Shown: positions 1 to 6,465, counted from the first letter of the stretch. The stretch: DNA of 8,555 nt from Microbacteriaceae bacterium (GCA_025463615.1 JAODAU010000063.1:1-8555), one strand, 5' to 3'. Made by a program: numbers and translations. The notes: generated by a model not told the origin, from the letters alone.

Positions 1-92
1 GGCAGCGGCTCGAGCCAGGCCTCCCAGCCGAGCTCCGCCTGGGTGAAGGCGTTGGGCGCCTCGAACGTGTGCTGGATCACTGTCTCGCTCAT
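1..92 (-). CDS. Alkylhydroperoxidase-domain protein, Avi_7169-like (N-terminal fragment, cut by window edge)
   Basis: Only the first 30 codons are visible; the gene continues past base 1. The peptide begins MSETVIQHTF and carries the phrase FTQAELGWEAWLEPL, which I recognise from memory as the N-terminal signature of the alkylhydroperoxidase-domain family called Avi_7169. The AhpD/carboxymuconolactone decarboxylase domain itself would lie outside the window, so its catalytic cysteines cannot be checked. The ATG overlaps the TGA of the upstream gene by 4 bp (ATGA at 89-92), and a purine-rich ribosome binding site (GAAGGGAGAG) precedes it, so the start is well supported. It is the last visible gene of the liv-type transporter/monooxygenase operon. 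The family call rests on about 15 residues plus the match of the two upstream genes to the same known trio. Confidence 0.7.
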   Translation of the reverse strand, partial: MSETVIQHTFEAPNAFTQAELGWEAWLEPL

Positions 93-676
93 GCGAGCTC
101 TCCCTTCAGGGCGGTGAGCCCCGCGACCACGCGGAGCTGGAAGTTGAGGAACGCGACGAGCAGCGAGAGCGTGACGATGCCGGTGGTGGACCAGCCGGCG
201 TCGAGCAGCGCCTGCAGGGCCTCGGCCGAGGAGTCGCGCGGGCGGTAGACGAGCAGGTGGGTGTGGGCCAGGGCGGCGGCGAGGCGCGGGCCGACGGATG
301 CGGCGAGCGCGGCATCCGGCTCCCAGTGCGGGCCGTCCACGTTCTCGATCGTGAGCGGGCCGGCCGGGTAGTCGCCGTATGGCCCGGTCGTGACCGCGCC
401 GGGCAGCGCGGCGTCGAGCGCGGCGAGCGACTCGGGCGACTCGGCCGCGAGCAGGTCGGCGTAGAAGCCGGCGGTGGGGCTCTGCGAGAGCGCGATGGTC
501 CAGTACGCGAGGGCCAGCCGCTCGAGCTGGCTCACCTCCCCGAGCTCGTCGGAGGCGAACAGCGCGTCGAAGCTCGCCTGGGCGTTCGCCTTCGCGTCGG
601 GTCGCTGGGTGCGCAGGGCGAAGAGCGCGTCGCCCTCCGTCACGCCGACCAGGCGGTCGATCACATCGGTGGTCAT
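89..676 (-). CDS. Carboxymuconolactone decarboxylase-fold protein, Avi_7170-like
   Basis: This 195-residue all-helical protein resembles the CMD-domain family Avi_7170. The start MTTDVIDRLVGV and the C-terminal helix region GWSTTGIVTLSLLVAFLNFQ (about residues 159-178), followed by LRVVAGL, are typical of that group. The fold belongs to the AhpD/CMD superfamily, in which AhpD uses a CxxC pair to reduce peroxides. This protein contains no cysteine at all, so it cannot act as a classical AhpD peroxidase by itself; it may be a partner subunit or use other chemistry. The ATG overlaps the monooxygenase stop codon (ATGA, 673-676), and a strong AAAGGA ribosome binding site sits 5 nt upstream. Its own TGA overlaps the next gene's ATG. 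The tight coupling with the monooxygenase and the Avi_7169-like gene supports a shared pathway. The reaction is unknown. Confidence 0.8.
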   Translation of the reverse strand: MTTDVIDRLVGVTEGDALFALRTQRPDAKANAQASFDALFASDELGEVSQLERLALAYWTIALSQSPTAGFYADLLAAESPESLAALDAALPGAVTTGPYGDYPAGPLTIENVDGPHWEPDAALAASVGPRLAAALAHTHLLVYRPRDSSAEALQALLDAGWSTTGIVTLSLLVAFLNFQLRVVAGLTALKGELA

Positions 677-1686
677 GAGTTTCCTTTCTGCGGCGCCCAG
701 CCCAGCGCTGGGGCGACCTGTTCTGCGATGAGTTCGAGGGAGCGCAGCACCACGGCGTGCGGCGGGTCGACGGGGTGCGGCTGGAAGACGATGTCCGTCG
801 CGCGGGGCAGGATCGGGTCATCGCCGAGCGAGGCGAGCACCTGCCCGGGCGTGCCGACATGCAGGTCGAGGTAGGCGGCGAGCTGCTCGTCCGAGACGTC
901 ATCCGGAATCTCGACGCCGAGCCCGGCGAGCATGCCGCGGCTGCGGGCGATGCCGCGCTCGCGCCAGCGGCGGGCATCCTCGTCGGTGTCGACGACGAGC
1001 ACCGACCGCGAGGCCATGACCCGGGGCGTGATGCCCCCGGGCAACGCGGCGACGTAGTCGTCGACGAGCGCCACCTGGTCGTCGGCGGAGCCGCGGCCGG
1101 TGTACTCGCGGCGCGGCTGGGTGCGCGAGAGCATCAGCCCGTTGCCCTCCGCGCCGATGCGGGCGGCGCCGCTGGCCGAGAAGGTCGCCTCCCAGAGCGT
1201 GTCGACGAGACCGGGTGCGGGCGGGTAGAGGGCGCCACCGTCGGTGGTGAGGATGTCGCCGCGCAGGGCGCGCAGCAGTGTCTGCTTGTGGTCCGCATAG
1301 ATCGTGGGGCGGTCATCCACGTCGAGCCCGAACGGCGGGAACGAGCTGGGCGTGCCGCCCGACCCGATGCCGAGCTCGAAGCGGCCGTCGGCGAGCAGCG
1401 ACAGCACCGCGGCATCCTCGGCCACCCGCAGCGGAGCCTCGAGCGGCAGGGTCACGATGCCCGTGGCGAGGGTGATGCGGGATGTCGCGGCCGCCGCCTG
1501 CGCGAGCAGCACGAACGGCGCCGGCAGCCCGCCCTCCTCGCTGTGGAAGTGGTGCTGCGCCACCCACGCCGTGTCGAAGCCGAGCTCCTCGGCGCGCACG
1601 AACTGCGCTATCGCGTTGCGGTAGCGCTCGACCGCGGGCGCGTCGTCGAGCAGTCGGGTGAAGTAGCCGAGGCGGGGGCGTGTCAT
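673..1686 (-). CDS. FMN-dependent luciferase-like monooxygenase, KPN_01858-like
   Basis: A 337-residue member of the bacterial luciferase-like flavin monooxygenase family (TIM barrel). Visible hallmarks are the early strand LGYFTRLL, the AxxLGFDTAWVAQHHF segment (residues 32-47, with the His-His pair seen in many relatives), the ITLATGIVTLPLEAPLRVAED block (71-91), and DGRFELGIGSG (100-110), which in this family lies near the flavin phosphate. Family members use FMNH2, usually supplied by a separate reductase, and O2 to oxidise small organic molecules, including C-S bond cleavage in sulfonates. No flavin reductase gene is visible here. The conserved RTQPRREYTG phrase near residue 188 and the two AhpD-fold genes immediately downstream point to the group called KPN_01858. 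The start is 2 bp after the livF-like stop, with a weak GGAAAG upstream. The substrate is not predictable from sequence. Confidence 0.88.
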   Translation of the reverse strand: MTRPRLGYFTRLLDDAPAVERYRNAIAQFVRAEELGFDTAWVAQHHFHSEEGGLPAPFVLLAQAAAATSRITLATGIVTLPLEAPLRVAEDAAVLSLLADGRFELGIGSGGTPSSFPPFGLDVDDRPTIYADHKQTLLRALRGDILTTDGGALYPPAPGLVDTLWEATFSASGAARIGAEGNGLMLSRTQPRREYTGRGSADDQVALVDDYVAALPGGITPRVMASRSVLVVDTDEDARRWRERGIARSRGMLAGLGVEIPDDVSDEQLAAYLDLHVGTPGQVLASLGDDPILPRATDIVFQPHPVDPPHAVVLRSLELIAEQVAPALGWAPQKGNS

Positions 1687-1688
1687 CG

Positions 1689-2411
1689 CTATGCCGTCTT
1701 TCCGAGGTAGGCCTCTTGGATCTGGGGGTTGTCGAGGAGTTCGCGGGCGGTGCCCTTCAGCACGATCTCGCCGGTCGCGAGCACATAGCCGCGCGACGCG
1801 ATCGAGAGCGCGAGCTCGGCCTGCTGCTCCACGAAGAGCACGGAGACGCCGAGCTCCCTGTTCATGCGCACGATCTCGTCGAGCACCTGGTCGACGAGCT
1901 TCGGCGAGAGGCCCATGGTGGGCTCGTCCATGCAGATGAGCTTCGGGCGGCTCATCAGCGCGCGGGCGAACGCGAGCATCTGCTGTTCACCGCCGGAGAG
2001 CGTGCCGGCCTCCTGGCGGCGACGCTCGGCGAGCCGCGGGAAGTGCTCCCGCATCCGCTCGACGTCCTCGGCGATGCCGGCCCTGTCCCGCCGCGTGTAG
2101 GCGCCGGCGAGCAGGTTCTCGTCCACCGTCATCTGCGGGAAGACCCGCCGCGCCTCGGGCACGGAGGCGATGCCCGCCCTGATGCGATGCCGCGTCGAGG
2201 AGTGGGTGATGTCCTGGCCGGCGAAGCTCACCGTGCCCGACTTCACCCTGATGAGGCCCAGGATCGTCTTCATCGTGGTGGACTTGCCGCTGGCGTTGCC
2301 GCCGAGCAGCGAGACGATCTCGCCCTCACCCACGGTGAGGCTGTTGCCGCGCAGCGCGTGGAACGGGCCGTAGAAGACGTCGACGCTGTCGAGCACGAGC
2401 AGGTCGGTCAC
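1689..2411 (-). CDS. livF: Branched-chain amino acid-type ABC transporter ATP-binding protein (LivF-like)
   Basis: A 240-residue cytoplasmic ATPase of the HAAT (hydrophobic amino acid transport) importer class, one of two that would power the permease. Walker A is GGNASGKST (residues 37-45), the ABC signature is LSGGEQQ (138-144) and Walker B is KLICMDEP (157-164). The usual Q-loop glutamine position reads SVPEARRVFPQMTVDENL, and the H-loop position reads LFVEQQAELAL; Glu and Gln at these places are normal for LivF proteins. The C-terminus (LLDNPQIQEAYLGK) is the classic LivF ending. The start codon is GTG, overlapping the livG-like TGA by 4 bp (GTGA, 2408-2411), with a GGGAGGGGG ribosome binding site about 8 nt away. 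The liv name describes family, not substrate; the downstream oxidative genes suggest something other than leucine. Confidence 0.93.
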   Translation of the reverse strand: MTDLLVLDSVDVFYGPFHALRGNSLTVGEGEIVSLLGGNASGKSTTMKTILGLIRVKSGTVSFAGQDITHSSTRHRIRAGIASVPEARRVFPQMTVDENLLAGAYTRRDRAGIAEDVERMREHFPRLAERRRQEAGTLSGGEQQMLAFARALMSRPKLICMDEPTMGLSPKLVDQVLDEIVRMNRELGVSVLFVEQQAELALSIASRGYVLATGEIVLKGTARELLDNPQIQEAYLGKTA

Positions 2412-3265
2412 GGCTTCGCCCCCTCCCCGGCGCCGCGGCGGCGCCCGATGTAGGCCTCGATCACGGCCGGATCCTGGCGCACGTCCTCGGGGCGGCCCTC
2501 CGCGATGATGCGGCCGCCGTCCATCACGATCACCCGATCCGACACCGTCATCACCAGGTCGAGCTTGTGCTCGACGAGCAGCATGGCCTGGCCCTCCGCC
2601 TTGAGCTCGAGCAACTGGGCGAGCACCTCGGCGGTCTCGGACTGGTTCATGCCGGCCGTGGGCTCGTCGAGCACGAGCAGCCGCGGGTTCAGCGCCAGCG
2701 CGCGGGCGATCTCGGTGCGACGGCGGTTCGCGTAGCTGAGCGAGTAGGCGGGGTCGTCGCGGCGCGGGCCGAGGCGCGCCTCGAAGCGGTCGATCTCGAG
2801 GGCGACCGTCGCATCCATCTGCCTGCGCTCGCGGCGCGCGCCCGGTGTGCCGACGATCGCGACGAAGAGCTCGCCGAGCAGCGGCACCCAGCGCAGCACG
2901 GGCCAGGTCGAGAGCCGGTGGAACGGCCGGTGCGCGCTGAGCGTCGTGTGCAGCCCCACCTCGATGTTGTCGGCCACGGAGAGCGTGGCGAACACACGCC
3001 CGTTCTGGAACGTGCGCGCGATGCCGTGCTCCGCGATGCGCGCGCTGTCCGCCTTCTGGATGCGCGTGCCCTCGAGCGTGATTGTGCCTCCGTGCGGTGG
3101 AATGGCCCCGGTCACCAGGTTGAGGGTCGTGGTCTTGCCCGATCCGTTCGGCCCGATGATCGAGACGACCTCGCCCTGCGACACGCTGAACGAGATGCGG
3201 TCCACCGCCTTGAGGCCGTCGAAGTGGCGCTCGAGGTTGTCCACGACCAACAGTTCGTCCGTCAT
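2408..3265 (-). CDS. livG: Branched-chain amino acid-type ABC transporter ATP-binding protein (LivG-like)
   Basis: A 285-residue ATPase, the second of the LivG/LivF pair. Walker A is GPNGSGKTT (38-46), the Q-loop is ARTFQN (Gln87), Walker B is LLVLDEPTAGM (196-206) and the H-loop is LLVEHKLDLVM (His233). The signature motif reads LSYANRRRTEIARAL (176-190), where the usual GGQ or GQQ is replaced by AN; from memory this variant occurs in other LivG-type ATPases. Between the Q-loop and signature there is a somewhat long, partly hydrophobic insert (about residues 106-150), which makes the protein longer than the roughly 255 residues common for LivG. The frame stays open well upstream, but I place the start at the ATG at 3263-3265: it has a TGAGGA ribosome binding site 5 nt away, overlaps the permease stop by 4 bp, and gives the normal LivG N-terminus. 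Confidence 0.93.
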   Translation of the reverse strand: MTDELLVVDNLERHFDGLKAVDRISFSVSQGEVVSIIGPNGSGKTTTLNLVTGAIPPHGGTITLEGTRIQKADSARIAEHGIARTFQNGRVFATLSVADNIEVGLHTTLSAHRPFHRLSTWPVLRWVPLLGELFVAIVGTPGARRERRQMDATVALEIDRFEARLGPRRDDPAYSLSYANRRRTEIARALALNPRLLVLDEPTAGMNQSETAEVLAQLLELKAEGQAMLLVEHKLDLVMTVSDRVIVMDGGRIIAEGRPEDVRQDPAVIEAYIGRRRGAGEGAKP

Positions 3266-5064
3266 GAGTTCCTCACCAGGATCCCTCCGGGTCGGAATCG
3301 CACCACGAGGATGAGCACCAGGCCGTAGACGATGATCCGCAGCTCGGGCGTGAACCGCAACAGCTCCATGGCCCCGATGAGGATGATGGACCCGACCACC
3401 GCGCCGTACGGCAGCCCGACGCCGCCGAGGATCACGATCGTCACGACGAGCAGCGACATCAGCATCGAGAAGATCGTCGGGTCGATGTAGGTGTATTGGT
3501 GCGCCAGCAGCGATCCGCCGATGCCGGCGAAGAACGCCGAGACCGCGAACGCGAGCGCCTTGTAGTTGCGGCCGCGCACCCCCGACGCCAGCGCCGCGAT
3601 CTCGTCGGAGCCGACCGACGCGATCACCTTGCCCAGATGGGATCGCCGGATGCGCCACATGATGAACAGCGTGATCACGAGCACGCCGAAGTCGATGAGG
3701 TAGTACGCCGTCGGGGACGAGAGGGGCGTGCCGAACCACTGCGGCACGGGGATGTTGTACAGGCCCTGCGGCACGACCAGCTGGATCACCGCCACGATCG
3801 CGATGCCGAGCCCGAGGGTCGCGATCGAGATGTAGTGCCCCTTCACGCCCCAGATCGGCGACGCCAGGATCGACGCGACGATGGCCGCGGCGAGCCCCGC
3901 GAGCGGCAGCGCCAGCCAGAACGAGAAGTGCAGGTACAGGGTGAGCGCGGCCGAGATGTACGCCCCGATCGCGATCGGCCCGGCCTGCCCGAGCGCGAGC
4001 ACGCCGGCCTGGCCGGCGGTCACGGTGAATCCGGCCGCGACGATGGCGTAGACGAGCACCTGCGTGCCGGTGGTGAGCACGTAGTCGTTGCCGAGCAGCG
4101 GCACCACCACCCCGAGCACCAGGAAGGCGACCGGCCAGACCCAGCGCGGGATGCGCAGCGGCCGCCCCTTGCCCAGGAACGTGCCGGTGAGCGGCTCGGT
4201 GGAGAGCAGCGGCACCTTGCCGAACAGGCCGCCGGGTCGCACGATCAGCACGACGATCAGGATCACGAACACGATGATCTGCCGGGCCGTGTCGCCGAAG
4301 AAGTGGATGCCGAAGGCCTCCAGAATGCCGAGCACGAACCCGCCGACCACGGCCCCGACCAGCGAGCCGAGCCCCCCGAGCGTCGCCGCGACGAACGCCG
4401 TCAGCCCGATGTTGAGCCCCGAGCTCGGGTTCGCGACGCCCACGTACAGCGCGATGAAGACGCCCGCCAGCCCGCCGAGGGCGGAGGCGATCACGAACGA
4501 GACGTTCTGCACGAGGCCCACCGGGATGCCCATCTGCAGCGCCGCCTCCTGGTCCTGCGAGGTGGCGCGGATGGCGCGGCCGATCTTGCCGTATTTGAGG
4601 AACAGCCCCAGCACGATCATCAGCACGATCGTCGTGCCGAGCATGACCAGGTCGGACGTGCCGAACCGCATCGTGCCGATGTGCAGGTTCGAGTTCGGCA
4701 GCACCGGCGGGAACACCCTGAACTGCGCGGTGAAGGCGATCTGCGACGCGTTGTCGAGGATCTGGGAGACCGCGTAGGTGGACAGCATCGCGGCGAGCGG
4801 AAGGTACTTCGCCAGCGGTCGCACCACCGAGATGTTGATCACGAGGCCGAGCGCCGCGCAGATCACGAGCACGAGGGGCAGGGCCAGCCAGAACGGCAGC
4901 CCCAGCTGCGCCACGAAGAACCAGGCGAGCATCGCGCCCAGCCCGAAGAACGAGAACTGGGCGAAGTTGACGACGTTCATCACGCCGAAGACGAGGGAGA
5001 TGCCGACCGCTCCGAGGGCGTAGACGTTCCCTCGGAGCAGGCCGGCGATCAGGGTATCGAACAT
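3262..5064 (-). CDS. livHM: LivH-LivM fusion: single-chain HAAT-family ABC permease
   Basis: A 600-residue, very hydrophobic membrane protein that joins both permease halves of a Liv-type importer. Residues 1-283 are LivH-like: an N-terminal LLRGNVYALGAVGISLVFGV helix, an EAA-type cytoplasmic loop GRAIRATSQDQEAALQMGI (162-180), and a VRPGGLFG ending. After a short linker (about 284-308, with a basic stretch) residues 309-600 are LivM-like: GQAGVLALGQAGPIAIGAYI (351-370), an EAA-like loop GKVIASVGSDEIAALASGV (478-496), and an FRPGGILV ending. LivH and LivM are usually separate genes; fusions of this size are known in the family. The two halves repeat each other, for example LGGLGSLVGAVVGG against LGGVGLPYGAVVGS. 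The ATG lies 25 bp after livK and has no evident Shine-Dalgarno sequence. The TGA overlaps the livG start. Confidence 0.93.
   Translation of the reverse strand: MFDTLIAGLLRGNVYALGAVGISLVFGVMNVVNFAQFSFFGLGAMLAWFFVAQLGLPFWLALPLVLVICAALGLVINISVVRPLAKYLPLAAMLSTYAVSQILDNASQIAFTAQFRVFPPVLPNSNLHIGTMRFGTSDLVMLGTTIVLMIVLGLFLKYGKIGRAIRATSQDQEAALQMGIPVGLVQNVSFVIASALGGLAGVFIALYVGVANPSSGLNIGLTAFVAATLGGLGSLVGAVVGGFVLGILEAFGIHFFGDTARQIIVFVILIVVLIVRPGGLFGKVPLLSTEPLTGTFLGKGRPLRIPRWVWPVAFLVLGVVVPLLGNDYVLTTGTQVLVYAIVAAGFTVTAGQAGVLALGQAGPIAIGAYISAALTLYLHFSFWLALPLAGLAAAIVASILASPIWGVKGHYISIATLGLGIAIVAVIQLVVPQGLYNIPVPQWFGTPLSSPTAYYLIDFGVLVITLFIMWRIRRSHLGKVIASVGSDEIAALASGVRGRNYKALAFAVSAFFAGIGGSLLAHQYTYIDPTIFSMLMSLLVVTIVILGGVGLPYGAVVGSIILIGAMELLRFTPELRIIVYGLVLILVVRFRPGGILVRNS
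3270..3275 (-). promoter_or_regulatory. Ribosome binding site that fixes the livG start
   Basis: On the minus strand the sequence reads TGAGGA, then AACT/C spacing, then ATG. It is a good Shine-Dalgarno match within the end of the permease gene. It selects the ATG at 3263-3265 over the much longer open frame that continues upstream inside the permease gene. Confidence 0.75.
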
Positions 5065-5089
5065 TGTGTAGGTGAACTGACGGCGCGGA

Positions 5090-6253
5090 TCAGCCGTTGT
5101 ACGCGATCCACTTTCCGTCTTTGAGAATGGTCGGGGTCAGCTTGGGCGCCGCCGGACGACGCGTCGACTGGTCGAAGGTGATCGACCCGTAGACCACGCT
5201 CGGCACGTTCTTGACTTTCTCGAAGCCCTTGAGGATGCCGGCGCGGCTGGTCCCGCCGATCTTGGCCGCGGCGACCGCCACGTTCAGCGCGTCGTACGCG
5301 CCCGCCTCGAAACCGGTGACGGCCGTCTCGTTCGGGTACTTCTTCTTGAACGCCTTCACGAAGTCCTGCACGTTGGCGGCGGGGTTCGACTCGAGGAACT
5401 CGGCGCCGGCGATCGACCCGTCCGCGTCCGGCGTGCCGTCGAACGACTGCTCGTCCTGTCCGCCGTAGAAGGTGCCCTTGTAGCCGATCGCGCGGAGCTG
5501 GGTGACGATCTTGGCGGCATCCGGCCCGTAGCCGATGTGCGCGAAGGCCTGCGGCTTGCCCGCGACCGCGTTGCTCAGCGAGGGGCGGTAGTCGTCGGAG
5601 GTGTCGAGCACGCCCTCGGCATCCGTGATCTTCAGGCCGATCTTCTTGGCCTCGTCCTTGAACGCGTTGTAGGCGGGGATGCCCCAGTCGGCGGTGTTCA
5701 GGTAGGTCACGCCCACCGACTTCACGCCCTGCTTCTTGATGTAGTCGGCAGTCCACTGGTAGGTCGCGTTGGTGGTCACCGAGGTCGACCACTGGTACTG
5801 CGAGCCCTTGGCCGTGAAGTCCGGGTTCGAGTTGTTGAAGCCGTACTGCAGCAGCTTGCCCGCGGTGTAGATCGGCGAGGCGGGGATGGATGCCGCCGAC
5901 GAGTAGTCGCCGAACACCAGGCTGATGCTGTCGTCGCCCACGAACTTCTGGGCGACCGCGACGGACTGCTTCGGGTCGGACTGCGAGTCCTCGTACTTGA
6001 GCGCGACCGGGTGGCCGTTGATGCCGCCCTTGGCGTTGACCTTCTCGACGGCGAGGTCGAACGCCTCCTTGAACTGCTCGCCGTACTGCGCGTACGGGCC
6101 GGTCACTGCGGCGGAGACGCCGAAGTAGACGGTGCTCTTGACGTCTTTCTCCGCCGCCGCGGAGCCGGGCGCGCCGCTGGCGCACGCTGCGAGGCTCACG
6201 AGCGCGAGGGCGGCGACCGAGGCCACGGCTGCGTGTCGAATGAAGCTCTTCAT
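5090..6253 (-). CDS. livK: Lipoprotein substrate-binding protein of Liv/HAAT-type ABC importer (LivK-like)
   Basis: A 387-residue periplasmic-binding-type protein (Peripla_BP_6 class) that would be anchored to the outer face of the membrane by a lipid. The start MKSFIRHAAV gives a lipoprotein signal: a basic start, a hydrophobic core (residues 8-20) and the lipobox LAAC with Cys24. The frame is open 66 codons further upstream, but that extension lacks a signal sequence, so the ATG at 6251-6253 is preferred; its ribosome binding site is weak (AGG about 10 nt upstream). Family landmarks include VSAAVTGPYAQYGEQFKEAF, then VNAKGGINGHPVALKYEDSQ with SDPKQSV, and GDYSSAASIPASPIY. The stretch GFNNSNPDFT replaces the common ATNPxLT of amino acid-binding relatives, so the ligand may differ. 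It is the first gene of the operon, reading away from the divergent regulator. Confidence 0.93.
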   Translation of the reverse strand: MKSFIRHAAVASVAALALVSLAACASGAPGSAAAEKDVKSTVYFGVSAAVTGPYAQYGEQFKEAFDLAVEKVNAKGGINGHPVALKYEDSQSDPKQSVAVAQKFVGDDSISLVFGDYSSAASIPASPIYTAGKLLQYGFNNSNPDFTAKGSQYQWSTSVTTNATYQWTADYIKKQGVKSVGVTYLNTADWGIPAYNAFKDEAKKIGLKITDAEGVLDTSDDYRPSLSNAVAGKPQAFAHIGYGPDAAKIVTQLRAIGYKGTFYGGQDEQSFDGTPDADGSIAGAEFLESNPAANVQDFVKAFKKKYPNETAVTGFEAGAYDALNVAVAAAKIGGTSRAGILKGFEKVKNVPSVVYGSITFDQSTRRPAAPKLTPTILKDGKWIAYNG

Positions 6254-6337
6254 GGTGGTTGACCTGTCTGGTTGCGGTGGTTTCCGGGGTGCAAGCACGA
6301 GGGTAGGCAGGGCGCGCACGGGCGCGCTCGCCGCCGC

Positions 6338-6362
6338 GTCACAGTCGGTAGCGATGTGTAAC
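6338..6362. repeat. Imperfect inverted repeat, candidate operator upstream of livK
   Basis: GTCACA at 6338-6343 and TGTAAC at 6357-6362 form an inverted repeat (5 of 6 pairs) around a 13-bp spacer. The 7-mer CGTCACA recurs at 6418-6424. The dyad lies about 85-110 bp upstream of the livK start, a plausible place for a regulator or promoter element. It could be chance. Confidence 0.3.
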
Positions 6363-6429
6363 AACCGGCCCTGCGAGGCCGTTTTCGGGGCCGCATCCGT
6401 AATCTCGCGAAGCAAATCGTCACAATGTT

Positions 6430-6444
6430 GCCGACCGTTTCGGC
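6430..6444. repeat. Perfect 5-bp dyad just upstream of the regulator start, candidate autoregulatory operator
   Basis: GCCGA (6430-6434) and TCGGC (6440-6444) are a perfect inverted repeat with a 5-bp spacer, 21 bp before the regulator ATG. The core CCGTTTCGG (6435-6443) nearly repeats CCGTTTTCGG at 6379-6388. Position and repetition suggest a protein-binding site, but 5-bp dyads arise easily in such GC-rich DNA. Confidence 0.3.
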
Positions 6445-6465
6445 CGGGCAAAGACTCGGGGGGTC

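Larger units (their letters stand above)
6254..6465. promoter_or_regulatory. Divergent intergenic region between livK and the wHTH regulator; presumed promoters and operators
   Basis: These 212 bp separate two divergent genes and must carry the promoter of the transporter/monooxygenase operon (minus strand) and that of the regulator (plus strand). It is less GC-rich in places than the coding DNA, notably around 6355-6365 and 6396-6430. I see no clear -35/-10 pair. Weak candidates are CACAAT at 6421-6426 on the plus strand and a TGTTACACA extended -10-like string (6355-6363 region) on the minus strand. Three dyads or repeats are present: GTCACA/TGTAAC (6338-6362), CCGTTTTCGG against CCGTTTCGG (6379-6388 and 6435-6443), and GCCGA/TCGGC (6430-6444). 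Which of these, if any, is bound by the adjacent regulator is inference. Confidence 0.55.

Noticed and set aside
757..1710. 317-residue plus-strand frame opposite the monooxygenase gene
   Set aside because: Compositionally biased (Arg, Gly, Val, Glu) reverse-strand shadow; the monooxygenase reading has many family motifs.
1680..2453. 257-residue plus-strand frame opposite the livF gene
   Set aside because: Shadow frame without domain signals; the opposite strand carries Walker A, signature and Walker B motifs.
3266..3739. 158-codon upstream extension of the livG frame
   Set aside because: It lies inside the permease gene in another frame, reads as Arg/His-rich filler, and the ATG at 3263-3265 has a good ribosome binding site and a normal LivG N-terminus.
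3496..5124. 542-residue open frame on the plus strand opposite the permease gene
   Set aside because: Its translation is a low-complexity mix of Arg, Glu, Asp, His and Gln, as expected from the reverse strand of a GC-rich membrane protein gene; the opposite strand is clearly a LivH-LivM fusion.
5049..6185. 378-residue minus-strand frame overlapping livK
   Set aside because: It is an Arg/Gly-rich frame-shifted shadow of the binding protein gene with no recognisable domain.
5537..6262. 241-residue plus-strand frame opposite livK
   Set aside because: Val/Arg/Gly-rich shadow of the binding protein gene.
6330..6430. Possible GlnR-type nitrogen-control boxes (GTnAC half-sites such as GTTAC and GTCAC)
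   Set aside because: Only the GTnAC half matches; the GaAAC half at 11-bp spacing is poor in every register, so a nitrogen-control claim is not supported.
6254..6451. 66-codon N-terminal extension of the livK frame
   Set aside because: It would bury the lipoprotein signal peptide internally and would occupy most of the divergent promoter region; the ATG at 6251-6253 starts directly at a lipoprotein signal.
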